Source: Vibrio ruber DSM 16370
GTDB taxonomy: Bacteria; Pseudomonadota; Gammaproteobacteria; Enterobacterales; Vibrionaceae
DNA length: 64,000 bases
NCBI RefSeq assembly: GCF_900163965.1
Contig: NZ_FULE01000014.1
Coordinates: forward strand, 62,001 to 126,000
Direction of reading: 5' to 3'
In this document: piece after piece, positions 1 through 8,628 of the stretch
How positions within the stretch are numbered: position 1 is the first letter of the stretch
How the letters are laid out: the number at the start of each line of letters is the position of its first letter
Position numbers and translations under genes: made by a program
Notes under the pieces: model-generated
Database searches by the model: none
Told to the model about the DNA's origin: nothing
Seen by the model: only the letters and a program-made list of their open reading frames with translations

Positions 1-1
1 C

Positions 2-64
2 CAAAATAAACCGGTACTCAGTGGTGACGAACAGCACGCGGTCGCCTGCCCTATCGTGCTCTGA
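2..64 (+). CDS. C-terminal end of an oligopeptide/dipeptide-type ABC transporter ATPase (partial)
   Basis: Only the last 20 codons and a TGA stop are inside the window; the start lies upstream. The translated tail contains KPVL followed by a HAVACP stretch. This resembles the short cysteine-bearing C-terminal extension of OppD/OppF/DppF-type ATPases, where a CxxxxPxL...HxVxC pattern is usual. Those proteins power peptide or related ABC importers at the inner membrane. The call rests on about 20 residues, so the substrate and the exact paralogue cannot be given. A strong hairpin 13 bp past the stop fits the end of a transcription unit. Confidence 0.5.
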   Translation, partial: QNKPVLSGDEQHAVACPIVL

Positions 65-76
65 TTCGTGAATAAC

Positions 77-117
77 AACCTGAAGACGGTGAACTCCCAT
101 TTCATCGCCTTCAGGTT
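77..117 (+). terminator. Long hairpin after the ABC ATPase stop, probable terminator
   Basis: Two 17-nt arms (77-93 and 101-117) pair with 15 Watson-Crick pairs, one G-T pair and one A-C mismatch around a 7-nt loop. The bases after it on the plus strand are moderately T-rich (TTTCTCTG). It sits 13 bp after the stop at 62-64 and about 135 bp before the next gene, as expected for an intrinsic terminator of the upstream operon. Confidence 0.5.
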
Positions 118-253
118 TCTCTGTTGCCCGTATCAGTATCAAAAACTACCTCACCAAACAATTGCTACCAAACTCAGCAATTTTGTTCAAGTTTTCCTAA
201 ATTGACTTTTCTATCATAAAATAAACATGATACGCAGCAAGTTAGGTATTCAC

Positions 254-1093
254 ATGCGAACAGGTAATCATTTCAAATTTGAAAACAGCACTGCGCTTCA
301 AGGTGTCAAGACACTGACGGCCAATATGCACGATTTCAGTTATGACAAACATGCCCATGAAGAATACTCTCTGGGTGTCACATTACAGGGCAGACAAGAC
401 TTTTTTTGCTGTCGCGGCTTTCACCAAAGCCTTCCCGGTGGTGCAATGCTCTTCAACCCTGATGATGTTCATGACGGACACTCAGGTGGTACCACTGATT
501 TATCGTATGTGATGACTTATATTCACCCTCATGCATTGCAGGATCTTTTTCTGGCTCTGGGTGTCAAACCGAATCAAACGGTCCGTGTTGAAGGTGTGTT
601 ATTTGACGACCTGCTCCTCAAACAACAGATTCTGACCTTCGTCCATTCCATCAACAGCGGTTACCATTCGAAAATAGAACAAGAGCTGGCTCTCTTTCGT
701 TTAGCCCATACGCTGGTCACGAAATCGGGGACATTGTGTGAAGCAGCCCCACAACGACGTCAGGACGTGTTACTGAATCGAGCCAAAGCGTTCATTCACA
801 GTCAGTACCAAGACGATTTAATGATTGATGACATTGCTGCAGTCGCTAACATGTCGAAATATCATTTTATTCGCTTGTTTCGGGCACAGTTCGGGATTAC
901 GCCTCACCAGTACGTGCTCAACTGTCGTATCAACGGTGCACAAAAAGCGCTGGAGTCCGGCCTTCCTACATCAACGGTGGCGCAAATGTTCCGTTTTGCG
1001 GACGTCAGCCATATGAACCGCCGCTTCAAAAAACTCTATGGTATGACACCAAAACAGTATCAAACGCAACTGAGCCTGATACCACAACGCTAA
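254..1093 (+). CDS. AraC family transcriptional regulator
   Basis: About 279 residues with an N-terminal cupin-like sensor domain (HAHEEYSLG and PGGAMLFNPDDVHDG are typical) and a C-terminal AraC double helix-turn-helix. The first helix-turn-helix includes DDIAAVANMSKYHFIRLFR and the second ends with the family signature MNRRFKKLYGMTPKQY. I start at 254 because an AGG lies 6 nt upstream; an in-frame ATG at 227 has no Shine-Dalgarno. The next gene, a LysE-type exporter, starts 73 bp later on the same strand. This pairing is common for regulators that sense an amino acid or related solute and switch on its exporter. The effector is unknown, and self-regulation with the exporter is inference. 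Confidence 0.85.
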   Translation: MRTGNHFKFENSTALQGVKTLTANMHDFSYDKHAHEEYSLGVTLQGRQDFFCCRGFHQSLPGGAMLFNPDDVHDGHSGGTTDLSYVMTYIHPHALQDLFLALGVKPNQTVRVEGVLFDDLLLKQQILTFVHSINSGYHSKIEQELALFRLAHTLVTKSGTLCEAAPQRRQDVLLNRAKAFIHSQYQDDLMIDDIAAVANMSKYHFIRLFRAQFGITPHQYVLNCRINGAQKALESGLPTSTVAQMFRFADVSHMNRRFKKLYGMTPKQYQTQLSLIPQR

Positions 1094-1166
1094 TCGGCGA
1101 TATCCCCATCAAAACCACTGACAACCATTTCAGCCAGTGAACACCATGAAAACAGGTAAATAAGCA

Positions 1167-1766
1167 ATGCTCGAAATATGGACTTATGCTCTGGGAATTA
1201 TGTATTCCCCCGGCCCGGTAAACCTACTCAGCCTCAATGGCGGTATACAGGGACAAACACGCTGTCATCTTGGATTTTTCTGCGGTGTTGCCTGTGCGAT
1301 GTTCATCCTATTTATTAGTTTAAGTTATATTGGTAACACGCTCGTCAATGATGACATTCTCCCTTACATTGCACTTTGCGGATGTAGTTACATTCTCTAT
1401 CTGGCATGGCAACTGATGCGCTCATCCGTGACGCTCAAACAACGGACCTCATTCACACTCTCATTCAAAAGCGGAGTGATGATGCAGCTCCTCAACCCCA
1501 AAGGCCTGATTGCAACACTGCCAATTGCAACGATTCAGTTTCCGGCACAAAATATGACCGAAGCACAGATCGTCTACTGGTCTGTCGCACTTGCATTATT
1601 TGCCGGATGTGCCCCCGGAAGTTATTCGGTCATCGGTAATATTGTCGGAAAACATCTTATGAATACGATCTGGTTACAACGCGTACAACAACTATTGGCT
1701 TTACTCTTGGTTTACACAGCGTTCAGTATCGGGTTCGAGCATATTTATAAAGTCTGGTTCTGGTAA
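1167..1766 (+). CDS. LysE/RhtB family amino-acid exporter
   Basis: A 199-residue, strongly hydrophobic protein with about five or six predicted membrane spans. The N-terminus carries the LysE/RhtB signature YSPGPVNLLSLNGGIQG near residues 13-29, and LLNPKG in the middle is also typical (residues about 108-113). These inner-membrane carriers export amino acids or derivatives using the proton gradient. The substrate cannot be read from sequence. It lies just downstream of the AraC regulator on the same strand, so co-transcription or direct regulation is likely. The length is close to the usual 200-210 residues, and an AGG precedes the ATG by about 11 nt. An imperfect internal match to the family (cysteines in spans) gives no reason to suspect damage. 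Confidence 0.82.
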   Translation: MLEIWTYALGIMYSPGPVNLLSLNGGIQGQTRCHLGFFCGVACAMFILFISLSYIGNTLVNDDILPYIALCGCSYILYLAWQLMRSSVTLKQRTSFTLSFKSGVMMQLLNPKGLIATLPIATIQFPAQNMTEAQIVYWSVALALFAGCAPGSYSVIGNIVGKHLMNTIWLQRVQQLLALLLVYTAFSIGFEHIYKVWFW

Positions 1767-1843
1767 GCACTAATCAAAAAGTATCCGAGGGATAATATAT
1801 GATGCTCTGGACTGGATAGGAATTTTGTCGCTAGTGCAACGCA

Positions 1844-1863
1844 ACGGGCTCGAAAGAGCCCGT
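1844..1863. terminator. GAAA-loop hairpin between convergent genes
   Basis: Perfect 8-bp stem (ACGGGCTC / GAGCCCGT) closed by a GAAA loop, between the convergent exporter (ends 1766) and reductase (ends 1893). There is no clear T-run on either strand, so it is a terminator candidate only by position and structure. Confidence 0.4.
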
Positions 1864-1892
1864 ATGTATAGACGAGAATAGGTGACGGAATC

Positions 1893-2888
1893 TTAAAATT
1901 CGACGATCAACTTACCTTTGTTATCCCCGCTAAATAGCAGTTTAATGGCATCCGGCGCATTTTCGATACCATGAATCACATGAGTGCGATACTTCAGCTC
2001 CCCTTTCATCAGCATCCCACCTAAAGCCTGACCATAATCAGCAAACCGATCAAAATGATCCGGCATCGTGAACCCTTGAATCGACAGACGCCGCTTAATA
2101 ATATTCATCCAACTTGGTCCCGGATCTGGCTGATCTTTATTATATTCAGCAATCAGACCACAGACAGCGATACGCCCATGCGCATTCATCCGGGCAAAAA
2201 TAGGCGCCTGTGCGACACCGCCGGTATTTTCGAAAAACAGATCAATCCCATCCGGAGTTGCTGCTGCAAGCTGTTCGGCAAAATCTTGATCGTGATAATT
2301 CAAGGCAGCATTAAACCCTAACTCTTGGGTAATCCATTGCGCTTTTTCTTCACTACCGACAACCCCGACAACTCGCAGTCCGAGGTTCTTCGCCATTTGT
2401 CCGACGAGTGAACCGACCGAGCCGGCCGCTGCGGTAACGACCAGAGTTTGTCCCGGCTTTGGTTGTAAAACCTGATACAAGCCATGATACGCAGTCACAC
2501 CCGGCAGCGAAATAACCGCCAGTACAGCTTCAGCCGGAATCTCCGCCGGTATTTTATTCAATCCGGTTCCGTCTGAAATCAGGTATTCCTGCATCCCCGT
2601 CATCCCCAGTACTTTCGTACCTTCAGGGTAATCCGGATGTTTGGAAGACACGACTTCTCCCAGCCCGCTGGCACGCATGACCTCTCCCAGTTTTACCGGG
2701 GGGATGTAACTATTTTCATCTGAACTCATCCAACCACGCATCGCAGGATCAAGAGACAAATGCGTAACTTTGACCAAAAACTCACCGTCTTGTGGGGTTG
2801 GTATCGTTGCTGTTTCTATTGAGAATACATCAGCAGTTATCTCCTGCTGAGGTCTGTCAATCAAATGAACCGCCCGATATGTCTGCAT
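1893..2888 (-). CDS. curA: NADP-dependent medium-chain oxidoreductase (CurA / prostaglandin-reductase type)
   Basis: A 331-residue zinc-independent medium-chain dehydrogenase/reductase of the leukotriene B4 dehydrogenase / CurA group, which reduces activated double bonds such as enones with NADPH. Visible signatures are LSLDPAMRGWM near residues 45-54, LPGVTAYHGL near 129-138, the glycine-rich cofactor loop AAAGSVGSLVGQ near 153-164, and the C-terminal GKLIVEF. The start at 2888 is chosen for its strong ribosome site (GAGAGGA); a longer reading frame to 2921 adds 11 residues without one. It is a single-gene unit facing the LysE gene. The symbol is by family resemblance; the physiological substrate is unknown. 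Confidence 0.82.
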   Translation of the reverse strand: MQTYRAVHLIDRPQQEITADVFSIETATIPTPQDGEFLVKVTHLSLDPAMRGWMSSDENSYIPPVKLGEVMRASGLGEVVSSKHPDYPEGTKVLGMTGMQEYLISDGTGLNKIPAEIPAEAVLAVISLPGVTAYHGLYQVLQPKPGQTLVVTAAAGSVGSLVGQMAKNLGLRVVGVVGSEEKAQWITQELGFNAALNYHDQDFAEQLAAATPDGIDLFFENTGGVAQAPIFARMNAHGRIAVCGLIAEYNKDQPDPGPSWMNIIKRRLSIQGFTMPDHFDRFADYGQALGGMLMKGELKYRTHVIHGIENAPDAIKLLFSGDNKGKLIVEF

Positions 2889-3232
2889 ATTTTCCTCTCT
2901 CATCGAATGCTTTGTTTTCATTCATCACGACAACCTGTTCAAATCATATCTTATTGATTTTAGATGGGTCGTGACTCAACATGGTATATTTTATGTATTC
3001 AGTATCTTAATCTGCCATTATCATTTCAATAACATCCATTAAATATTATGAATATATTATATTCAGATATTTAAGTAATGTAATAGTGATATATATGGTG
3101 ACGAATCTGGCCATTTTAAAGGGGGAGGACATACAGAAAGATAAAAAACAGCGCCATCCTAATTTATAAAGATAAACTGCCATCTGATGTCATCAATGAT
3201 TTTCATCAGATAACAGTATTCTATTTTCTCAG
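2889..3232. other. Gene-free AT-rich stretch
   Basis: 344 bp upstream of the reductase and downstream of the orphan gene at 3233. Very AT-rich, with runs such as ATATTATATT. No convincing gene, RNA or terminator was seen. A 24-codon frame at 3095-3169 lacks a ribosome site and was rejected. Confidence 0.6.
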
Positions 3233-3568
3233 TTAAACTAATGAAGATTCCATACATGGTTCAAGCTGAATCGATATAGCTTTGCCGTTAAGCGACGCAT
3301 ACTCAGTCCCCATAGGGGCATCTCCCATTGAAAGGGATAACTCAATAGAATCATCATGTTCAGATGTCACTGCCGGTATACCTTCTCCAAATTGTTCAGC
3401 TAAATCTTCATCCAAAAATGCGAATGTGATTAAATAGCTTTTTCCGATACGAATATCGCTTGGGACATGGCCTAAAAAACATTGAACAATTGAGCCATGA
3501 ATATCAAAAGTGATCTCTTCTCGTGCTTCTGGATTAATATGAATGACTTTGGCTTTATATTTTTTCAT
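3233..3568 (-). CDS. Hypothetical protein of unknown family
   Basis: A 111-residue soluble protein; I do not recognise the family. It begins with KKYKAKVIHINPEAREEITF and alternates hydrophobic and polar residues in a way that suggests a small beta-rich fold. It has no signal peptide or membrane span, and two cysteines (near residues 30 and 105). The gene is probably real: GGAG lies 6 nt before the ATG, and the frame is intact inside very AT-rich, stop-prone DNA. It stands alone, with about 340 bp empty on one side and 320 bp on the other, and interrupts an otherwise conserved neighbourhood. This suggests horizontal gain or a lineage-specific gene. Confidence 0.6.
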   Translation of the reverse strand: MKKYKAKVIHINPEAREEITFDIHGSIVQCFLGHVPSDIRIGKSYLITFAFLDEDLAEQFGEGIPAVTSEHDDSIELSLSMGDAPMGTEYASLNGKAISIQLEPCMESSLV

Positions 3569-3892
3569 GAAGTCTCCGTTATTATATTTTGATAAATCGT
3601 ATTAGCATAAGTAAACATTATTAAAAATGTTAAAACGTAGCGCTATACTCCAGATGAAGATAATTGATTATTATCACCATGACATGGAGATTAACTCTAA
3701 TTTATTTGTTTTTATTCATATACATATGCAAATAAATCAATCAATAAAATGACTAACCAACCAATCATCCTGATAATACGACGATTTTCCTTCATAAGCA
3801 TAATCGATTTACAAAAAGAGACAATTTATTCTTCCGGCGCCACATCACAATTAAAACCTTCTGCACAAATGCCCGATTCTCTCTTAGCCTTC
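3569..3892. other. Gene-free AT-rich stretch between the orphan gene and topB
   Basis: 324 bp of low-GC sequence. It must hold the promoter of the minus-strand orphan gene. A GATAAT-N5-ATTATC inverted repeat at 3659-3675 is loosely Fur-box-like but has the wrong spacing. No gene was seen, and no clear intrinsic terminator follows topB. Confidence 0.5.
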
Positions 3893-5845
3893 TCAGGATG
3901 ATGAAGCGGAGGATGATTGCTTTACCCTCCGTTTGGCAAATGACTTTCTTGCCCGCGAGCGCTTCACTGGCTGAGGGAGTGAACGTAAAGAATCCGGTGG
4001 CGGTGCAGTTTTCACTTGTTGCATTAAATGACCGATCTGTTGCGTAAGTGCAGTCATAAAAGGCTGATAAGCCTGATTTTTCTCTGCCATATCCTGCAAC
4101 TGATGTTCCCATTGAGCGGTCATATCCGGATATGTCGATTCTACGGGTAACGCATGAATCAGCCCTCTCCCCGCAGGCGTGCTGCGGATCTGTTTTCCTT
4201 CCCGCTGTAAGAGTTGGCGCTTGATCAGCGTATCAATAATACCGGCGCGGGTCGCTTCCGTTCCGAGTCCGTCTGTTTCGCGTAATATTTTTTTCAGTGA
4301 TTTATCTTCAACAAATCGGGCAATCCCCGTCATCGCGAGCAATAACGTTGCTTCTGTAAAAGGCCGTGGCGGCTCAGTCTGATGGCTACCGATTTCACCT
4401 TCACGACATGTCAAGATAGTGCCTTTTGTCAACGGAGGAACCATTTCAAGACCATCTTGGTCATCATCACGAAATCCCGTCACAGTCTTCCAACCGGGCG
4501 AAACCATCTGTTTACCTTTGGCAATAAACGTCCCACCGGCAATCTCAAATACCAGTTGAGACTCGGCATAGCACGCGGGTGGATAAAACTGGATCAAATA
4601 CTGTCTGGCAATCAAGTGATAAATTTTCTGCTCATCGCCGGACAACATTGCACTCTTCGTTTTCGGGGTCGGAATAATGGCATGGTGCGCATCGACCTTA
4701 CTATCATTCCATGCTTTAGATTTCAAAGATAAGTCCGCCCCATCAACGGCTTGCTTCAGCGCAGGTTCAAGCGTAGATATTGTAGCAGTTACAGCGGCCG
4801 ATGCCTGCCAGTGCTCCGTGGGCAGATAGCGACAATCCGAACGAGGATAGGTGATCAACTTATGTTTCTCGTACAACCCCTGACAGACGTTCAGCACTTG
4901 CTGGGCACTCATACCATATTTCTTCGCAGCATCAATCTGTAAAGCCGAAAGTGAATAAGGCAACGGCGCATTTTGACGCGTTTGTTTCTGTTCTGAATCG
5001 GTGACCGTCGCTGGCTGCCCTTGAATTCGTCTGGCGACGTTTTCAACCAGTGGCCGATGAAGCACACGCCCTTCATCATCCTGCCACGGGCGACAGGCTT
5101 CACTCGGTTTCCAGCGTGCGCGGATATCAAAAGCTTGATCTGCTGTGTGATATGGAATCAAGGCATGAAGAGTAAAGTAATCACGAGGCACAAAGTTTTC
5201 AATCGTCTCATCCCGACGAACCACCAGCCCCAGTACCGGTGTCTGAACTCGTCCGACAGAGAGAACCCCTTGATAACCAGACCGTTGCCCCAACAAAGTA
5301 TACGCTCTCGACATATTCATGCCATATAGCCAGTCCGCCCGGGAGCGAGCCAATGCAGAGACAGAGAGCGGTATAAATTCTCGGTTGTGCCGAATTTGTT
5401 GTAACGCCCGTTTGACTGCCGACGGATTCAAATCATTAATCAACAGACGTTCTGTTTCTGCCCGACGCTGTTGACTGACACGGCAGTGCTCCAGCACTTC
5501 ATCCACCAAGAGCTGCCCTTCGCGATCAGGATCTCCGGCATGAACAATCTGTAAGGATGAGGATTTGAGTAATTTCTTAATTACTGTCAGTTGCCGCGCA
5601 GCAGTCTTTCGCGGGCGAAGTTGCCATTGCTGCGGCACAATCGGTAAGTCTTCCAGCCGCCATTTTTTATAGCGCTCATCGTAGGCTTCCGGTTCAACCT
5701 GTTCTAAAAGATGACCAATACACCATGTGACGATATCACCATTACCACAGCGAATACAGCCATCCTCCTTCTGATGAGGACGGGGTAAAACATCGGCAAT
5801 CGCACGGCCGAGACTCGGTTTTTCAGCAATAAATAAACGAGGCAT
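3893..5845 (-). CDS. topB: DNA topoisomerase III
   Basis: A type IA topoisomerase of 650 residues (E. coli TopB has about 653) that cuts one DNA strand and decatenates replication intermediates. The N-terminal TOPRIM domain begins [19 protein letters not shown] and carries [14 protein letters not shown] (DxD-type metal site). The active-site tyrosine lies in [14 protein letters not shown]. The last 25 residues are basic and serine-rich, as in many TopB DNA-binding tails. The start at 5845 ([11 protein letters not shown]) matches the family, yet no Shine-Dalgarno precedes it; a terminator-like hairpin at 5856-5879 covers the leader. It lies downstream of grxD on the same strand. Confidence 0.95.
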   Translation of the reverse strand: MPRLFIAEKPSLGRAIADVLPRPHQKEDGCIRCGNGDIVTWCIGHLLEQVEPEAYDERYKKWRLEDLPIVPQQWQLRPRKTAARQLTVIKKLLKSSSLQIVHAGDPDREGQLLVDEVLEHCRVSQQRRAETERLLINDLNPSAVKRALQQIRHNREFIPLSVSALARSRADWLYGMNMSRAYTLLGQRSGYQGVLSVGRVQTPVLGLVVRRDETIENFVPRDYFTLHALIPYHTADQAFDIRARWKPSEACRPWQDDEGRVLHRPLVENVARRIQGQPATVTDSEQKQTRQNAPLPYSLSALQIDAAKKYGMSAQQVLNVCQGLYEKHKLITYPRSDCRYLPTEHWQASAAVTATISTLEPALKQAVDGADLSLKSKAWNDSKVDAHHAIIPTPKTKSAMLSGDEQKIYHLIARQYLIQFYPPACYAESQLVFEIAGGTFIAKGKQMVSPGWKTVTGFRDDDQDGLEMVPPLTKGTILTCREGEIGSHQTEPPRPFTEATLLLAMTGIARFVEDKSLKKILRETDGLGTEATRAGIIDTLIKRQLLQREGKQIRSTPAGRGLIHALPVESTYPDMTAQWEHQLQDMAEKNQAYQPFMTALTQQIGHLMQQVKTAPPPDSLRSLPQPVKRSRARKSFAKRRVKQSSSASSS

Positions 5846-5855
5846 AAAAACAATG

Positions 5856-5879
5856 AAGGCCACAAAAACTTGTGGCCTT
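5856..5879 (-). terminator. Hairpin between grxD and topB
   Basis: A perfect 10-bp stem (AAGGCCACAA / TTGTGGCCTT) with a 4-nt loop, followed on the minus strand by a T-rich run (CATTGTTTTT) that runs into the topB ATG. It looks like the grxD terminator. Because it ends only about 10 nt before the topB start codon, it may also shape topB expression. Confidence 0.7.
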
Positions 5880-5912
5880 AACATAACAGGATCAACTGTA
5901 AATTTATACAGT

Positions 5913-6245
5913 TTACTCTTCTTTTTCTGCGCGAGCTGCTGCTTCTTTAATCAGGGGTTGCAACTCACCTTTCTGGAACATTTCCAGAATGATGTCACAA
6001 CCGCCAACCAGTTCGCCTTCGATCCATAACTGAGGAAAAGTCGGCCACTGGGCATAAACCGGTAACTCTGCACGGATATCCGGATTTTGGAGAATATCCA
6101 CGTAAGCAAATTTTTCTCCACAAGCCATCAATGCCTGTGCTGCCTGAGATGAAAAACCACAACTAGGTAGCTTGGGCGAACCTTTCATATAAAGCAGAAT
6201 TGGATTGTCAGAAATCTGCTTTTTAATTTTATCGATTGTTTCCAT
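5913..6245 (-). CDS. grxD: Monothiol glutaredoxin, Grx4 type
   Basis: A 110-residue cytosolic monothiol glutaredoxin with the CGFS active site ([15 protein letters not shown], cysteine near residue 27). Family members bind a glutathione-ligated [2Fe-2S] cluster as dimers or with BolA proteins and take part in iron-sulfur cluster delivery. Other signatures are [19 protein letters not shown] and the acidic C-terminus. It lies back to back with sodB (254 bp apart) and upstream of topB, an order I recall from V. cholerae. A GAGGA ribosome site precedes the ATG. It is intact and of normal length. Confidence 0.95.
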   Translation of the reverse strand: METIDKIKKQISDNPILLYMKGSPKLPSCGFSSQAAQALMACGEKFAYVDILQNPDIRAELPVYAQWPTFPQLWIEGELVGGCDIILEMFQKGELQPLIKEAAARAEKEE

Positions 6246-6499
6246 GATGTCCTCGTCAGAGCGTTTAAAAATATGGGCTATTCTAAATCATTAACTGAGA
6301 ATAAAAAGCCTATTATTATTATGGTCTCTTTCATTCCGGATACAACGCTGTCTGGTTATGTTGACAAATTAGTGCTTTTAATAAAGTAAAAACTTGCTAA
6401 AATAGAACCAAGTCAGTCGTATTGACGAGCATCAAAAGAAAATAACTCTGGAAGCTAACTGAAAGAGCAACTCTTTCAAACACAATGGAGAACTGAGCA

Positions 6500-7084
6500 A
6501 TGTCATTTGAACTACCCGCTCTTCCTTATGCAAAAGATGCATTGGAACCTCATATTTCAGCAGAAACACTAGACTACCACCATGGTAAGCACCACAACAC
6601 ATATGTGGTTAAGCTGAATGGCCTGATCCCAGGTACTGAATTCGAAAACAAGTCACTTGAAGAGATCATCAAAACTTCATCTGGCGGCATTTTCAATAAC
6701 GCGGCTCAGATTTGGAACCACACATTCTACTGGCACTGCCTGTCACCAAACGGTGGCGGTGAACCAACGGGTGCAGTTGCCGATGCCATTAATCAGGCAT
6801 TTGGTTCTTTCGAAGATTTCAAAGCAAAATTCACTGATTCTGCAATCAACAACTTTGGTTCATCGTGGACTTGGTTGGTGAAAAAAGCTGATGGCTCTCT
6901 GGATATTGTGAATACATCGAATGCAGCAACACCAATCACTGAAGATGGTGTAACACCACTACTGACTGTTGACCTGTGGGAACACGCCTACTACATCGAT
7001 TATCGCAACCTGCGTCCTGATTATATGAGTGCTTTCTGGGCACTGGTTAACTGGGACTTTGTGGCTGAAAATCTGGCGAAATAA
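6500..7084 (+). CDS. sodB: Iron superoxide dismutase
   Basis: A 194-residue Fe-type superoxide dismutase that converts superoxide to oxygen and peroxide in the cytosol. Metal ligands are visible: His27 in [11 protein letters not shown], a second His in WNHTFYWH (about residue 74), and Asp and His in [18 protein letters not shown] (about 157 and 161). The glutamine in [11 protein letters not shown] is the usual Fe-type marker. GGAG precedes the start. In Vibrio and enterics sodB mRNA is a target of the iron-responsive RyhB RNA; no pairing was tested here. A strong terminator follows. Confidence 0.96.
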   Translation: MSFELPALPYAKDALEPHISAETLDYHHGKHHNTYVVKLNGLIPGTEFENKSLEEIIKTSSGGIFNNAAQIWNHTFYWHCLSPNGGGEPTGAVADAINQAFGSFEDFKAKFTDSAINNFGSSWTWLVKKADGSLDIVNTSNAATPITEDGVTPLLTVDLWEHAYYIDYRNLRPDYMSAFWALVNWDFVAENLAK

Positions 7085-7119
7085 TTCGGTTATTCCGAAT
7101 CTTTCAGATTTCTGCAATC

Positions 7120-7148
7120 ATCCCCTGCCTCGGCAGGGGATTTTTTTA
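7120..7148 (+). terminator. Intrinsic terminator of sodB
   Basis: A 10-bp stem (ATCCCCTGCC / GGCAGGGGAT) with a tight TC loop, followed by seven Ts, 36 bp after the sodB stop. Confidence 0.9.
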
Positions 7149-7222
7149 TATAAAATTCAACAAGAATGATATTAAAGTCATCTCCTCTACTGCCGATATG
7201 TAAGCATCAGACGGAGAAGATG

Positions 7223-7744
7223 ATGCTACAGCCAACCACCGAAATCCAACACACACTGGATAAAGCAAACCTGATTAACGAACTGCAATGCGGACAGAGC
7301 GTCAATCAGGCGATCGCACAAAACCGGCGGGCCGATTTTGCATTGCTGCTTGCGATGCTCTCTAACGATATGCGTGAAACGACGGCAACAGAAGTGATCG
7401 ACCCGATTCACCATACCGACAGTGAATTGCGCAAACATTTTGCCCTAACGTCACCACAACCGTTACGATCCGCTCAGGAAACCTACGCATCCGGTGCTCA
7501 GATTGCTTTACAATTTCATCAAGGAGGAATCTGTTCAGCAAAACTTCAGCATTACCTGCGTCCAGATGCTTTGTCTTACTTCCCCGAACATACCCATCAA
7601 TTGGAAGAATCGGTCTATCACAACCTCTCAGGTCACCAACGTCGTCAGCTGGAAGGCAAAACCTCATCACAATCATTAAATTATGAACTTTATAATCAAT
7701 TGGTTACTAACCGGAGACTGTCCCAGATTCAGGCGCAGGCCTAA
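7223..7744 (+). CDS. VC2046/SO_2500 family protein of unknown function
   Basis: A soluble protein of about 173 residues. From its position next to sodB and its sequence style (LINELQCGQSVNQAIAQNRRADFALLLAMLS) I assign it to the gammaproteobacterial VC2046/SO_2500 family, whose function is not known. It is predicted mostly helical and ends in a basic stretch (TNRRLSQIQAQA). There is no signal peptide or membrane span. Two adjacent ATGs (7220, 7223) follow a GGAG; the second has the better 6-nt spacing. The frame runs open back to 7166 but without a ribosome site there. It is separated from sodB by a terminator, so it is probably transcribed on its own. Confidence 0.75.
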   Translation: MLQPTTEIQHTLDKANLINELQCGQSVNQAIAQNRRADFALLLAMLSNDMRETTATEVIDPIHHTDSELRKHFALTSPQPLRSAQETYASGAQIALQFHQGGICSAKLQHYLRPDALSYFPEHTHQLEESVYHNLSGHQRRQLEGKTSSQSLNYELYNQLVTNRRLSQIQAQA

Positions 7745-7920
7745 CCGTTTTTCTGTAATCACACGATGACACACCGGTAGTTGTGTGAATTATCCCCCAA
7801 AACCGTTCATATAGTGCCGCTTAAAATATATTCTTTGACCTTTTTCACATCCTTCCCTGATGGGTTCAACCATGCTAATCAGACATGAATAACAATAACG
7901 AACCACAGGAAACGCCAGCC

Positions 7921-8592
7921 ATGCATATCAAGGATTCAATTATTCTCATCACTTCATCAGGAACAATGTTGGGAAGTGCATTCGCTGAGCGCTTCGCTCA
8001 ACTGGGCGCCAAGATAGTCCTGACAGACACGCATCAACAAGAATTGCTGACGACTTACTCGAGAATCAGGGAGCTTTCAGCCAGTACCAGTTATTTCTTT
8101 CTGCCGGATTACTCACCAGGTTCAATCGAAGCATTACTGAATTTTATTGCCGAGAAATATCAGGAAGGCCCGGATATATTGGTCAATCACTGGCCTAATA
8201 CCCCGTTACCTTCAGTGACAGATGAACAGCCTCTGGAGATGTTTACCAACAACCTGACCATTATGGCTTCGACAATTTTTTCCTTTGGACAGATGAGTGC
8301 TGAACGCATGAGGCGTGACAAAAAAGAAGGTGTTATCGTCAATATCATTTCGAACACCGATCAAGACACAGTGAAAGGATTTGAAAACTCGGCATCAATG
8401 GTTACCGGATTTACTCAAAGCTGGGCAAAAGAGCTGACACCATTCAATATTCGGGTCGGGGCGGTAATCCCCGTTTTAGAAGCAGCCGATGGCGAATCGC
8501 GACCAACACCTATATTGTTAGATGAGCTGATTCGGAATACAGAATATATTGTAGAAAACGAGTATTTCAGTGGTAGAACGATGTCGGCTTGA
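7921..8592 (+). CDS. Short-chain dehydrogenase/reductase family protein
   Basis: A 223-residue SDR-type protein. The N-terminal nucleotide-binding segment reads DSIILITSSGTMLGSAFAERFAQLGAKIVLTD in two halves, a variant of the usual TGxxxGxG loop in which the second and third positions have changed to SSGTMLG. The usual catalytic YxxxK is not obvious: the expected region reads NSASMVTGFTQSWAKEL, without the tyrosine. It may therefore bind a nucleotide without normal dehydrogenase activity. I start at 7921, where AGGAAA is well spaced; an ATG at 7885 has no such site. It faces mlaA, 36 bp away. Substrate unknown. Confidence 0.75.
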   Translation: MHIKDSIILITSSGTMLGSAFAERFAQLGAKIVLTDTHQQELLTTYSRIRELSASTSYFFLPDYSPGSIEALLNFIAEKYQEGPDILVNHWPNTPLPSVTDEQPLEMFTNNLTIMASTIFSFGQMSAERMRRDKKEGVIVNIISNTDQDTVKGFENSASMVTGFTQSWAKELTPFNIRVGAVIPVLEAADGESRPTPILLDELIRNTEYIVENEYFSGRTMSA

Positions 8593-8628
8593 ACAACCGA
8601 TATTAAGAAACAGACCAGATGAGCACGC

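Noticed and set aside
3095..3169. 24-codon frame (MVTNLAILKGED...) in the AT-rich region
   Set aside because: No ribosome site before its ATG and no recognisable family. The GGGGGAGG lies inside it rather than before a start codon.
3659..3675. Fur-box-like GATAAT-N5-ATTATC
   Set aside because: The spacer is 5 rather than the usual 7, and such repeats arise easily in AT-rich DNA. There is no iron-related gene next to it.
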